Source: Coprinus comatus
Taxonomy: Eukaryota > Basidiomycota > Agaricomycetes > Agaricales > Agaricaceae
DNA: 64,000 nt
Assembly (NCBI GenBank): GCA_034638255.1
Contig: JAWPGT010000025.1
Location: 124,001 to 188,000, forward strand
Direction: 5' to 3'
The notes beneath the pieces were generated by a model. That model worked only from the letters and a program-made list of their open reading frames with translations, did no database searches and was not told the DNA's origin. How positions within the stretch are numbered: position 1 is the first letter of the stretch; the number at the start of each line of letters is the position of its first letter. Position numbers and translations under genes: made by a program. Shown piece after piece: positions 38,015 through 50,375 of this stretch.

Positions 38015-38794
38015 TTAGTAGATCAATTTCTTGGCCCCCTCTTTCTTAGGAGAACCAGTGTATCCCCACTATATTTAAATTTGTCAGTAAACATCGTGAG
38101 TTCGGAGATAGAGTGGAAATGAACAAATACTTACATTCTGCCAACCTCCATCACCCTTATTCTCAAACCAGCCACCTTTCTTAAACCAATAAATCTCAAA
38201 TCCAATGGTACCAGGTGTAGCATCTTTAGTCCATTCTGCATGTGAATGGTCCCAATCTTTTCCTCTGTCTCCATTGAATTTATAGTCATGCTTTGTATGA
38301 CATACAATTGCTTCTGCACCCGAATGTGACTTTCGTATACCATCAATAAGCGATTTAACGAAATCTCCGCGAGCCTAGTAGAATGAAAATGAACATTAAC
38401 AAAATTTAGAACTTCAAAGACTAGGAGAGAGGAGAAGATGTAAACAAACCTTTGGTTCTTTCTTTAATCCTTCAACTAGATTGAAAATAGCGGTTCCAAT
38501 GTCAGCACCACCTGCTCCTCTTCCAGTTCCTCCCATAGCCGGAGCAGCTCGAGATTCAACATCGACTTCTATATCTCGGGTTTCAAGATCAAAGTCGTCG
38601 TATGACCGAAGCTCGAGGTCGTCGTCGAAGTCACGATCATAGAGGTCAGAATTGATATTGAACGAACGAGCTTCTAATTCATAGTCCTGAATGGCGTCAC
38701 GTTCGACGACATCTGCATAGCTATCGGATAGTAAGGGAATTGCGAAGGTAGTGACTATTACAGATAGAATGAAAGTGGTCGTGGAGAGTTTCAT
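38015..38794 (-). CDS. Small secreted protein of unknown function
   Basis: Three exons. The first encodes a signal peptide (MKLSTTTFILSVIVTTFAIP) and an acidic, tyrosine-rich propeptide-like segment (FDDDLELRSYDDFDLETRD) with dibasic-poor acidic character, ending in a Gly-rich stretch and IGTAIFNLVEGLKKEPK. The second encodes ARGDFVKSLIDGIRKSHSGA, VCHTKHDYKFNGDRGKDWDH, then EWTKDATPGTIGFEIYWFKK and GGWFENKGDGGWQN. The last gives WGYTGSPKKEGAKKLIY and stop (38015-38017). The domain with HDYKFNG, GFEIYWF and GDGG looks conserved, and I believe similar secreted proteins occur in other agaricomycetes, but no function is known to me. It lies between the two acidic paralogues, on the same strand. 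Confidence 0.75.
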
Positions 38795-39716
38795 GATTGT
38801 TTGTGTAGAGATTGGTTGAAGCTAAAGATTGGTTGAAGATGATAATGGATTGGTCGTACCAGACGATGATTCACTTGTGGAGAGCCAGACCAGCTGGGTT
38901 TATCGAAGTAAAATCTAAGCGTGTCGAAGATCCTTTTATACCATAGGTCTCTGGTTTTCCCCCAGGAAATTGTCACTTTAAGATTGGATTGTTATTTTTA
39001 TTCCCCTTACCAATACCATAGATATTCGTTACTAGGAGCAAATCAGCCACTGAATGTACCAGCAGTTGTCAGATCGACGATTGTTTTCTACTTCACTTGT
39101 TTGAGTCTTATCAAGATTGTGGAGCAAAGGCATGGGTGACATAGAAACGTAACATTGTACATGCTAAAAAAAAGTCGATGTACTTGCTATAAATAGCCAC
39201 CCCCCAAGCCTCGGCTTAACAACCTTGTAGTTGAGATACTTGCGGGTTACCCGTTCAAATGGAGCATAGCTACGCATTGCTTATGCTCTGTATATACATG
39301 AAACAAGATATCTGTGTGTGAATCATCTGGTATCACCACTACAGCCGTGATACTACTATTAGCATAACAATTCCAAAGTCATTTATACTCGATACTGTTC
39401 ATGACTTGCGAGCTGATCTCCTCCAAAATGTGAATGTGAATTATAAAGGTATCATACTATTTATCCAATGCTATTGCTATTACTACATACATTCTAATGC
39501 TGCTAATATTATATATACAAAATGCGAGACCGAAACCCAGACCATAGATTATAATAAAATAAAGAAACTGAAAATCGAGACAAAAAAAAATGATAAATCC
39601 TCTCCGCAAAAATATTCAGAAAAATCACCACCAATAAAGAATAACTGCAAATGAAAAGAAAAGAAAGAAAAGGGAGAAAAAAGCCATTCATGCTTTCTTC
39701 CATGTGTACTTGGGTA
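38795..39716. other. 920-bp intergenic region
   Basis: This spacer contains the promoter of the small secreted protein and the 3' flank of the second acidic paralogue. An A-rich plus-strand open frame (39406-39654) is low complexity. Nothing else was recognised. Confidence 0.4.
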
Positions 39717-41360
39717 CTAGAGAACAATACCATGTCGGTCTCTGATGGCATGAGATAATAGGGTTGGGGGCTCACCTCGCAAGTAATCTTCAGGAGCCAC
39801 TCGGAGAACAGGCTTTTGAACCTGTCGAAATGTGCCAAGAACTTCTGCCTCCTTTTCCCTATCCTCGTCAATGTACTGAGAAGCCTTCATAAAGAATTCC
39901 TGGCCAACGTCGCTGGGAACTCCGAAGTTGTCAATGATGTCAAAGATAAGCTCCCATTCGTCGTTGCTCTTGAAAAATGCGTCTACAGGAGAAAGTTCGG
40001 ATTCGGGAACGGAGACAATAGGAGACTTGTCTTTAGTGGGAATGGTAGGGAGCTGGAAGTTATGTTGTTCCATGTAAGCAAAAATCTTGTCCATGTCCTT
40101 CTCCTGAGGACGGGCAGGACGAGTGGGATGGAGAGGAATATCTTCGAATGAAGGGCTTTGTACCACTGGAAGAAATGTGTTTGAGTAAAGCTAAAACAGA
40201 AGAAAAAACAGAAGAAAGCTACGACTTACTAATGACTGGAATAGGCTTAATCCTTTCCCTCTTTTCCCTGAGACAGAGTTGAGAAGGGAATCCATAATCG
40301 AACTCTTGCATGAAGTTGAAGACTTCAGTAGAGTTTCCCTCAGGGCGGGTGGGGCGGGTAGGACGGGTGAGCTTCTTGATAGCAACAGCAACAGAGACTC
40401 GGTTTTCTAACTCAATGGAAGTGTTGTTAATGTCAGTTTCGTTCGCGCCGCGAATGACCTCCTCAGAAACTTGAGCATCTACTTCTTTAATTTCCTCGCC
40501 GAGACCAAAGTATAGATCTACAGCTGAGCATAAGGAGGGTTATCGAGTGACAAATGTGATAGGAATGAAGAAGCTTACTTTCATCAATCAACTCCTCTCC
40601 TCCCTCCTCGCTCAATTTCACTTCATCTCCTACTTCATCTTTTTCTTCACTTTCCTCATTCTCATTCTCCTCCTCCTCCTGTTCTCGAAGAGCAAGGTCC
40701 TTAGGGCTGACAGCTTCAATAGATTCTTCTTCTTCTATAGAAGTAATGGATGAAGTGTCGGAATCGTTGGAACTAGTATCTTCAGAGAAATCTGTTATAG
40801 TAGAAACAATGGAGTCGCGATTGTGACGGTCGGACTCTGATTCGGGCTTTGCTGGGGGTCCATAGCGCTCCCAAGCATTGGCGAGGATGAGAGCTTGTTG
40901 CTTGGGAGGAATGACGTCACGAGGATCTGTGGCGTCAAAGTCTTCATCAAAAAGGATGTATAAATAAATCAACTCATTAAATCAGTGAAAGAGTGGCTTA
41001 CTAGGGCCTGAAGTTATACCAGGCTCGTGCTTAGGTGTTTGTGTTGACTTGTCGGTCTCTTCGTTGCCCGGAGCAGCGGGAGGTACGATAACGACGCTGG
41101 GAACAATGACTGATGAAGAATTCACAATAATCGTCAACCAACACTGAGATTACCACAATGTGGATTAAGTTATACGTACCTTGAGCGCCTTCAACAATTG
41201 AATCGATGCCGTGAGCAGCCTCGATGTCGACAAAGACTTGGTGGGATTGGTTACCAACCCTCCAGTAATAAACAATAGTGGACCAGGGGAAAGAGACGAC
41301 GTTCCAGAGAAGCGTCCAGAAAGTAAGGAGATATTGTACTGCGAGCAGTACAACTGACAT
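39717..41360 (-). CDS. Acidic protein of unknown function, second paralogue
   Basis: The layout matches the gene at 35.3-36.9 kb. The N-terminal hydrophobic helix reads MSVVLLAVQYLLTFWTLLWN, then FPWSTIVYYWRVGN and a DIEAA motif matching DIEAG in the other copy. The acidic middle has KQQALILANAWERYGPPAK, a Ser/Asp-rich run and a Glu-rich run. A repeat-like RPTRPTRP follows. The conserved C-terminal block is RPQEKDMDKIFAYMEQHNFQ, FFKSNDEWELIFDIIDNFGV, DVGQEFFMKASQYIDEDREK and APEDYLRGEPP. It has about six exons. This copy has an extra exon (around 40.2-40.5 kb) with a second partial copy of the RPTRP..FMQEF pattern, suggesting internal duplication. Function is unknown; membrane association is inferred from the N-terminal helix. 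Confidence 0.68.
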
Positions 41361-42679
41361 GATTGTGGTTGTATAAGATGAAGAGAGGTTTGAGAGGGGA
41401 TAGAGTTTTTATATATTAAGAAAGTGGCTGATCAGGACCGATCGAAAACGTTTGGAGAAGTAGCGGCTAACAGTCCTCAAATTTTCAAAGCTTTGAGGAC
41501 AGTCAGAAACAGAATCACCCTTTCTATCCTCCGTTTTCGGAAAGTATCTATGATCGATATACAGAAAGTTTCTTTGAGATTTGAATCTTGAATATGCAAG
41601 AGGCACCAGAGTATGGATGTGTCTAGAGTTCCTTCGTTCATGTCTCCGTACTGTACTACTATAAAAGATATCAATTTCGTCGGTATTATTTAACCTATCC
41701 ATCACTCATAAAATGTAAGCAGTTATATAACTCCGAGATTTCCAGTCAGATTGTCAATCCCGCTAGTCTGCAACAAACACTATTGCATTCTCCTTAATTC
41801 TCTTGAGCGGCGGTAATAAGGACGATCGAATTTTGGTTAAACATGTTGGCAACGGAAACGAACAACTGTCAATACAGATGATGAGGTACACCTAGACACA
41901 AGCCCTGTAAACGATTGTTCGTCTTTTTCTTCTCGGAATCGGGGCAGGAATAACTTTGTACTAGTTCCCGGGGCCAAGAGTTATGAGCTGGTTCTTAACA
42001 GTAAAGGCTAAACTTCAGACTAGAGCCAGGCTGATACAGAGCTTCAACGACCGAGTATATCCACCATAGTAATTCAGGTCTTAGTGGACTGTCGTTTTTT
42101 TCTCTAAACTCGGATATGACGTCATTTACTTGAGGGTATTTGGTACGGGTGAGTTGCCTGCAGCTCAAGAAATACTCTATATTTCGAGTAAAATGAAGTG
42201 GTTAATAGACAAAAGATAGTGTACGTGCACGTAGTTTTGTTAAAGGAGGTTTTCTGGTGTTCAGGCCACCGGGCCATTAGATTTTAAGGAAGCCCATAGG
42301 ATGGAGTCTGGAGGGCACAATCGGGTCCCAGACATGGGCCTAAGGGGCCGTATTCAAAATTTATAGAATATGCTCCACGAACATATTATGGTCGTGTGTA
42401 CCGCCTGTGGACTTCAAGAAAGAATACATGAGAGAGATCCACAGAGGTCTATTACTCACTTTCACAGGCTTTGAAGATGATCTGCACGGGTTGCTTCCTC
42501 CTTTCAGGCCAAACAATTTTGACGCTCTAAAATCCTGTTATACCCTATTAAATAGAAACCTAAATTTTCCAAGAGGCATTGTTCGTGGGGTAAGTTTTGC
42601 AACCGTAGGTCTGTATTATATTAGAAAAAGAATGACGTACATAATGGTCATAGAAGCGCTCGCCATGTGAACACTAACC
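41361..42679. other. Left flank of the KDZ transposon
   Basis: This 1.3-kb spacer contains the promoter of the second acidic paralogue and the DNA into which the transposon is inserted. An open frame at 42407-42670 runs up to the insertion point but shows no family feature. Confidence 0.4.
42673..42679 (+). repeat. Candidate target-site duplication, left copy
   Basis: ACTAACC directly precedes the CAGG terminus and matches 54243-54249 exactly. Confidence 0.6.
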
Positions 42680-42811
42680 CAGGAACCGCAGCAGTTTCGC
42701 TGCTCAAGCCACCTTGATTCAAGTTTCGGCTGGCTTGGCTTTCAAGGTGAGCTCACTTGAGCATCAATAGCGGCTTCAATGGCTTAATCTACTTAATTGG
42801 CTCAATATTGT
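42680..42811 (+). repeat. Left terminal inverted repeat of the KDZ element
   Basis: This matches the reverse complement of 54111-54240. The inner ~100 bp, from GCCACCTTGATTC to CTCAATATTGT, differ at only one base. The outer ~25 bp are more diverged, but both ends keep CAGG and a short hairpin of GCAGC/GCTGC type. Confidence 0.92.
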
Positions 42812-42915
42812 AATGAAGTATGTATATAGGGCTTGTAGTTCTGATATTAAAAAGGGAAAAATATTTTGTCAAAACATGATATTATATCTACTGCAGAATA
42901 CAATAAAGTGACAAA

Positions 42916-43125
42916 TTTAAAGAATCAAAAGCAGCAGTAGAATCCGAAGCCGATCAAGCCAATGAAGCAAAAGAATCTGATGAAAGTCAATTATCCTAAG
43001 AAAACAAACAATCTATTGGAGCGAAAGAATCCAAAAGGAGAAAAATCCAATGGAATGAAAGAATCCAAAAAAAATCCAAGGAAAGAAATCCAATGGAGCA
43101 AAAGAATCCAATAGAGTAGAAAAAA
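42916..43125 (+). repeat. Degenerate short repeats near the left end
   Basis: Irregular copies of a unit like AAAGAATCCAATGGAGC recur about eight times with variable spacing. They lie between the left terminal repeat and the transposase stop codon, and could be transposase-binding sites. Confidence 0.6.
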
Positions 43126-43200
43126 ATTATAGTCATTGTCCAGTAACCAGTTTCTGGTTATGTATCAGTAAACTCGTAGCGTAACAATGGTAATTACAAT

Positions 43201-46200
43201 TTACAACTCACAAGTTTTGTCGGACTTCTTAGCATTATCTGCCAGCCTTGAATAAACCTTTGCCTGTTTGTAAGCATAACATCTCAATGCAATGCGTGCA
43301 TGACTTGTATCCATATGAGATAAAATAGAGTCGTCACCCATTTTCTTCCAAAGTGTTTGCCAATTCAAAAAGGAACGCTCGGTGCGTTTGATTTCTTCTT
43401 CGAGAATTTCAACTTCTTCATGTAGACGCTGTAAGCTAGCTCGAGTACGGAACCACCTAACACGATCAACTGGTGTGATAATATTAGATTGTACACGACA
43501 CATCAAAATAGGATTAAATTACTCACGTTCATGATGCCATTTTTCTTCCGAAGTACCCTCCGGTTTCCCAACAACCCAGAACCATGGCTCCTTTCGACTT
43601 GAATCCCCTAACTCACTGAGCCCATACATGTTTTTCCCCCATAAATCCGTTGTATGTAGTGGTTTGAGCTCTGATGTCTCTGGGAGGCCCAAGTTTATAA
43701 GGGCATCATAAGCCAGGCAATATCGTTGAGCACAGAGGACCTTTTCTTTTTCAATAGACTGTAGGATTGTCATAGCACGGGTATTGGGATGAGTACCAAA
43801 AACTTGTTGTCTCTTCTCAATTCGATACATGTTGTGTAAGTGAATGTTTGTACGAAGATCATTGATGGCATCATATGCCTGACCCAATCGGATTTCAAAC
43901 TCGATCTTAGCAAACATGTCGTGAAGTGGAAGTAGCTCTGCAAGCTCCTCACGTTTGAATTTATACTTGCTGATCAGATTAGAAGGGATTTGAACAGAGA
44001 GAAGTTCCGGTGAGGTGGTGGTATCAAATGGGGGTGTTTCGAGCATGGGACATGCAGCCTTCAACTCGATCGTCCATTGAGTGATTAGAGAACGCAGTTC
44101 GGACCTTTTGAAGTCAATAATCGCAGGTTCGAGAGTTTCTTCCTTAAGTTTATTAACGAGTAGGTATCTAAACAATAAAAACAGTGTCAGAAGAAATAGA
44201 AACTTTATAATTTTGAGATAAATAACGCACTGATCCAACTCTATCTTGAGTGCTGTCTCTACCAAATGCACGTATGCTGGACTCAACTCTCGGTAAGCCT
44301 CCTGTGCAAGAGTTTCAAGCAACTGGGCGGACTGCTGTTGTTGGGAAGGAACTTTAATGTGAAAATAATGTCATCAGATCTTGATAATAATGGAAACTAG
44401 CACCTTACCTTGCGTCAGGAACACCTCATATAAGGATCGGGGTTCACCTTTCTCATCCTTTGGAGGATCCAGCTCCATTCCTTTCCAGTGATCCAGAAGG
44501 CTAGTAGGTAAACGCTTTTCCAAAGCGGATAGAATTTCATTTACTTCTGATAGTAGTTTACTGTTTTTTGCTAACTGTTTTCTCAATGTCGCAACTGGAT
44601 ACATTGATATATTATTAGTAAATAGTATTATGACTTGTTTTGAGAAAATAAAAACATACTGAGACGAATAAGCTTCCACCAACCCCACTGTCCATTGAAA
44701 TCATCCAAGGAGTCATGTCGGTGACCATGGTTCTGCTCCTTTGTGCTCCCTGCAGCATGATTTTGTTCTGCCCATGAACTCTCAATTCCTTCACCATAAG
44801 TCATGCCCGAAAAAGGTTTGTATAGGAATGAATGTGAGAGTTGACAGTTCTTTCCATGTCCATGTATATGCATTTTTGGGATTGCACCATCAATGCGTTC
44901 AAAGACCTTGTCCATCTCTGGGAAGGAGAGATGCATACGTTTCCTTAAGTTTATACTATATTGACACCATATATCGTAGCTAAGCATGATATATCGTTGT
45001 TCCAAAGACTCTTGTCCTAGCGCATTTGCTAACGCATAATCCGTCCTAGCATAACTGAAGAAACGTGTTTTTTTAGTTATAATACTCATAAATGTGATAG
45101 TTATAACTCACCTTTCACCTTTTTCCAAATCTACCATTCCCTGAGGCATATAAAAACCATGCCGTGCACATTGCACTGCTACCACACCACTTACAGCTGT
45201 ATTCTTGAACTTAATCATTTGCTGTTGACGAACAGCTTTCAATTTCGAGCATGTAGACTGCTAAATGACGTGTTAATAATAATTAGATAAAATAATGATA
45301 ATATTAACATACCTCAGCCATTTTCTCACCCCTGTCAGCCAAGTAAGATCGAAATTCTTGATCCGGAACAAAATAAGCATTTCCATTATTCAAAGCCACG
45401 TCATCGGGATCTCCAAGTTTGTTTTTTTGTTGGAGTCGGAAATTTCCATCAACTGATAGAAATAATGTATACCGATGACTAGTTAAAGGAAATGGATTAA
45501 CATTTAGTAAAAATTCTTCAAAGGAGAACTGAATGACCTACGTGTCTGTCACTGGTGCATTCCAAACTGTTTCCTTATCAACATTAAATCCAATTTCAGG
45601 ACAAGCAGGACACCGGAGAGCCAGTGATCCAGGCCGTCGGGATGGTATGTATTGATCAACCCGATGTACTTGACCAGACCGTCTCAATAGAGACAAGGAC
45701 CTCCAAACCCGCATAATGAGCAAAAGCTCACGATAACGATCCTAAATATATAATTCAGTATATATGATACTTATATGTGTATATATATATATGAAATGAA
45801 TAAAAAAAATAAAACTCACATCAACTGAGATGGGTAGTACTGCATCAGTTAGTTCCTGTAATGCGCGGAAATAGTCATATCCCGATGTCTTTGAGCATTT
45901 TGAATGGATGTGAAACTGCTTGAGAAGTTGGAATGTGAAAATCGTGGATGGATCTTTGAGGGTACCAGGGAACCACTGCTCGGCCATTAAATATTTAACA
46001 GGGTCTCTTCCAGGACAACCACAAAACACAACATGAAGTCGGTGGATACCATTGGTGTGCACAAACACCATATTCTTCCATTTGGTTGCATTCGGAAAGG
46101 GACAAGAAGCTCCGCCGTGACCAAGATGTAGTACAAGACCAAGTTCTTGCAATGAGACCCGGTCGAAATGGGTACCATCCCAGCGTTGAATGTGATGAAG

Positions 46201-46844
46201 AGGATGGAGGGAATGGTTGGCAACGATACAGTCCTGGCATATACAATGACCTGTCACCCGACATTCTAGACAACGATATATGCTGGGTTTGTTGTCCAAA
46301 TGACACTGTGTACAGACCAAACTATGGACGTCCGGGTTGTATTCCGATTGCAAGATATACTCTTGGAGTTCTTCCATATGTTCAAGGAACTGTTGTAACC
46401 GTGTGGAAGCACCCTTTATATAAAATGAGTCTCTCATTAGAAAATTGGATAGACAAACTATACCTGATATCGAGTTTTAGCTTGTGCGTTAGCCTCAGTA
46501 GCAGGAGGCTCAGTAGATGGAGATGTAGTTGGTGTTGGTATATGTAGTGGTGGCTGTGGAACTTGTAACGGCAATTGTGGAGCTTTGGATATGCTGGCAG
46601 TATGGAAAACAGTAATGCTACCCCGGCGTTTTTTCTCTGAGTGGACACAAAGCAGCCTGACTTCTTCAACTTGAATCTCCTCATCCTCTGAGTTATCAAA
46701 GCTACGACCTGCATATTTTCGACGTTTTGTTGATGTAGGCTGGCTAGCCAGGTGCGATGTTGTGGTAGGTTGTAATTGCAATGGGCTATCTTCTTGGTCA
46801 GAGTCGTCAAAACTTCGGCCTTGAAATCGTCGAGATTTGGGCAT
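43201..46844 (-). CDS. KDZ transposase with CxC2-like cysteine cluster
   Basis: Multi-exon transposase of the Kyakuja-Dileera-Zisupton group. The N-terminus carries a duplicated acidic motif, RRFQGRSFDDSDQED and RKYAGRSFDNSEDEE, then a Pro/Thr-rich linker. A cysteine/histidine cluster follows (CTQCHLDN, YRCLECRVTGHCICQDCIV, then HSLHPLHHIQRWDG), the CxC2 domain tied to KDZ transposases. The catalytic part reads LFLSVDGNFRLQQKNK, RYIMLSYDIWCQYSINL, and GMTYGEGIESSWAEQNHAAG, giving a credible D-D-E triad in an RNase H fold. The C-terminal helical region includes VATLRKQLAKNSKLLSE and LHEEVEILEEEIKRTERSF and ends KKSDKTCEL. All exons remain open, so the gene looks functional. Confidence 0.92.
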
Positions 46845-47864
46845 TGGGGAAGCTGAAGAGATAGGAGTGATAGTGTTGTAGAGGTGGATTGGAGCTCAAG
46901 ACTCAAGAGTAAAGGGTCAATCGTTGCTTAGGATTCTGAAAATTTCGGAGCTTGGAAAATGACCTCCTGAATCCAATAACGTTAATAACAGAATGGTAAA
47001 CATTTTGTAATACACTTACATTCTATTAGACCAACATTACGTATGTTACACATCCTCCTATGAGCTTGGTGGTTACATACATGCAGGGTATGATAGAATC
47101 GGATCAACTTGAACAGGAGGAGCACTACGCTGTTCGAAAAGTTGTAAGATTACTAACAGCACCAAGCAACATGGTACATGCACAGGTAGAAAAAAAAACA
47201 GGGGCACCAGGGCAAACTGTGCGCTGGACCGAGCAACAAAAAGAGGAGGTGGCGAAGGGCAGGGAAGGGGTGGCCACGGAACCGGCGGGTGGCAGCTGGT
47301 CTCTGCCCAGCATGACTGTCACAGGATGTGTAACACAGGCGGCTTCGGGCAGGGTTAAGCAAAGAAGACTTTTTGTTCGAGTAGGGCAGCAAAATGCGAG
47401 CAAATAGCAGGGTCAGTGGAGATTTCTGAGGTAAAAAAAAAAGGATGAATTTATGAATGTATCAAGTACGAAAATTACTTGCCAGTCTGATAATTAGATA
47501 GGGCCTTTTTAAAGTCAGCGAGGTTACGTCTTAGTGAGCCCTTGCAATGGCGTGCATACTCTCTGTGTCTCGTAGATGGGTGTTGCGAGTTTGTTTGTTA
47601 ATAGGATGCTGACGTCTTCAGGCTAGGGGATTGTGAGAGACATCTAGTGAAAGAAAGTATAGGACGTACGAGGTTGAGCATGACTTTACAGAGAAGCATA
47701 TATTTGAGACCATAGAGAGCAGTGTACATTTTAAAGTCGTCGGTTGCTGCGGCAAGTCTAGACGGGGATGGGCTAAGTAAAGAAGACAATTTGAAAGCAA
47801 GCATCATACTCAACAGGCCAGTTGTCCTGGATGCTGGAGTAACAGAGCTGGAGAACGATGAGAA
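46845..47864. other. Transposon-internal spacer
   Basis: This 1-kb stretch lies upstream of the transposase. It contains a plus-strand open frame (47060-47407, 115 codons) in a locally GC-richer patch. The frame has no recognisable motif and I do not call it a gene. Confidence 0.35.
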
Positions 47865-48679
47865 TTAAACCGGGCTGGAGATGGACGGGGACATACGATG
47901 AGGATGACGTCTACCTAGTAGTACCGAGTGGTCACTGCCGATGTTAATGAGGCCTGGTGCATTGTTGTAGGTACAGGCACGGAGGAAGCGAATCGTAGTT
48001 GTGTTTTTGTAAGGTTGGACATTGACTGCGGTTGGGAGATTGCCAATGACGTGGTAGACACGACTCTCGAGCGAATGGACCCCTGTGAAGATCATCTTGC
48101 TGTTGAAACGCTTGAGTTCAGTAAGGAGAGTGTCGATAATAGAGAGTGCAGGCTGGTACTGTGAGCTTCTAGCTGTGTGTAGAAGATAAGTAGATGGGTG
48201 GGATGGAGAAAAAGTAAAGCGCACTAGACGAGTTTCGAGGGGGTGTTTGAGGAAGACTCTCTTCTCAGCCTTTGCCCATGTAATATTGTCTGTCAAAGTG
48301 CGCATCTGAATGGTCTGGCTGTCTGGGATGGCAGGAAAGAAGTTGGGGAGCGTGCGGACTGAGAGAGAGATTAGATAGTAGAGATGGGGACAAGAGAGTA
48401 CGGACTGAGTTTTGCAGTCTTTGCCTTTGCGGTGGATGTCATGAAGGAGCAGGAGAGGGTGATGATGTTGGCCAGTCCATTGGCATTTCTGGAGAAGGTG
48501 AGTATATGCATGTCATTAGTGAGTGTACGCGTACTTTTGATCACGATAGAGCTCTCCAAGCTTGAGGAGGGTAGGGGAGTTATGCTCTGGCCAGTATTTG
48601 GATCATTGTCTGTGAGGATTCTGGTGTAGATGGCCTCTGCTTGGGCAGGATTTGCTTCTGGTTGTGAGATAGCGTTCAT
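47865..48679 (-). CDS. Hypothetical protein carried by the transposon
   Basis: Family not recognised. A first exon starting MNAISQPEANPAQAEAIYTR joins, through a short CT-rich intron near 48.36-48.41 kb, to a second with IRTLPNFFPAIPDSQTIQMR, WAKAEKRVFLKHPLETRLV and RFNSKMIFTGVHSLESRVY. The frame ends SPSISSPV at 47865. Codon choice is C-rich and orderly, and the encoded segments are not low-complexity, which argues for real coding. The 3' end may be wrong, since a further open frame continues past it. It sits between the transposase and the cargo pair, on the transposase strand. Confidence 0.4.
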
Positions 48680-50375
48680 GGTAGAATGATGCATCTTGGC
48701 CGTGGGAAATCAGAGTACATGTCATTATCGGTCTTTCCACTCCAATACAATGCAGACGACACCCATCCCAAACCTCTCTCTTCCCTAGAATCTCTTTCTG
48801 CTCTCTAACAATACATACCTTTGCTGCAAAACACATCAACACAGGCACCGCTCTCCTTAACCCCCTCTTCTGCTATCTCTCATCTCATCATTTGCCAGGC
48901 TCATTGAAGAGGGTGGAGACTGGGATCGTCGCAATCATAACAGCCTCCATCTCCTCTCAATATGTCAGTTCAAGGAGGAGGCAAACTCTTTCTCGACGCT
49001 CTCTCCACCTTCTCTCAGTATGTTTCTCATTCTGTCTGTAACTTTATCTCGCACCATCTGCAGCCACCCTCAAACAAACACATCTCCCATATCCTCACCC
49101 CCCTTGTTACTACATCCGCGAGACGCTATGCTGACCTATAGGTTTACTCAGTTTTCTTATAATATGTATATAGCAGTAGACTACATCATGCACAATATAT
49201 ATATATATTTATACCAGAAATTCCCTAATTAGGTAGTCTCTGGTAGTTTTGAGTATACGCCGTAAAACAAATTGTACTTATTTAAATTCACCTCAAAGCC
49301 TTAACCTCAAAAGAAAACTATCTAACTAGCATTAATACCAAAACTCAAGAAGTTGAGTTCACTTCTGGTAACTTTGAGCGTAACATAGATGATCTCCACT
49401 TTCGGATTCAGCATTTATATATCACTACAAGCAATGCAACGGCTCGACTCAAAGTCTCGGCGAGTCGGAGAGAGAAATGATTCACAGGCTGCTTCAGGAG
49501 GGGAGATAAAAACGTATGAACTTGGACGTTAGACATAATAGTAATGACATTATGACTGTGTATATTTATATACCTGAAAACGTATGAACTATTACATATC
49601 AGATATAGAAACATAAAGGCCATGGTAGAAAGCTCACCTCAGACATTAATGATTAGACACAACGGTAATGACTGAGGAAAGCAAAAGTGAAAATTTGACC
49701 TTTAAATACATGATCGGAAATCAAAACAAATGGAACAAAAAACCAAGAGTTCGAGCATGAGGTGAAAACAAAGGCTAAATGTTTGGGTGATAAAAATAGG
49801 AATGTCATCCGCCCTTCCTGGTTTCAGTACCATCCCTCAACAGGAGAATTATGTACCATGGTTCTTAGCCCAAGAGCTGGTACCTTGTAATGGTTTAGAA
49901 TATTCTGCACAAGTTAATGATACAGAGATGTCTTTAAGTTACAGTTAGAAAGAAACATTTCCATCCGATGATTAATTTTGAAGGCCTGAGAAATTCCTGA
50001 CGTTTATTCACAAGGTTTAAAATCGGGTTTCTGGTGTCAAAGAAATTTTCTCAAAATTCCGGAAAATATTTGTATAAACTTGTCTTGGTGTATTGTCCTC
50101 CGAAAACTGTGTTTTTAGCATACAGAAGGCTCTCTGTTCCATCCAAGAGACCTAAAACTGTACCCTCAAAAGTGGGTTGTACAAACTGCACAGTCACTGA
50201 CGTGTGGGAGTTTGATGCAAATCCTGCCATGGACGTCCCACCACTGATCGATGATCGTACACATCAGCACTGTTGCAGTCCTCAACACATATTGTTGTCA
50301 AAGGGATTTCTATGTATAGTATTTAACTGTGAGTGTATATTTAATTAAAACAGTAATCAATGACTATATTAATGT
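48680..50375. other. 1.7 kb transposon-internal region without clear genes
   Basis: This is AT-rich sequence inside the KDZ element. Open frames such as 50034-50348 are short and featureless. No nested transposon ends were identified. Confidence 0.35.

Noticed and set aside
47060..47407. 115-codon plus-strand open frame within the transposon
   Set aside because: It has an ATG and is GC-richer than its surroundings, but there is no known motif, the opposite strand is equally open and no exon partner exists.
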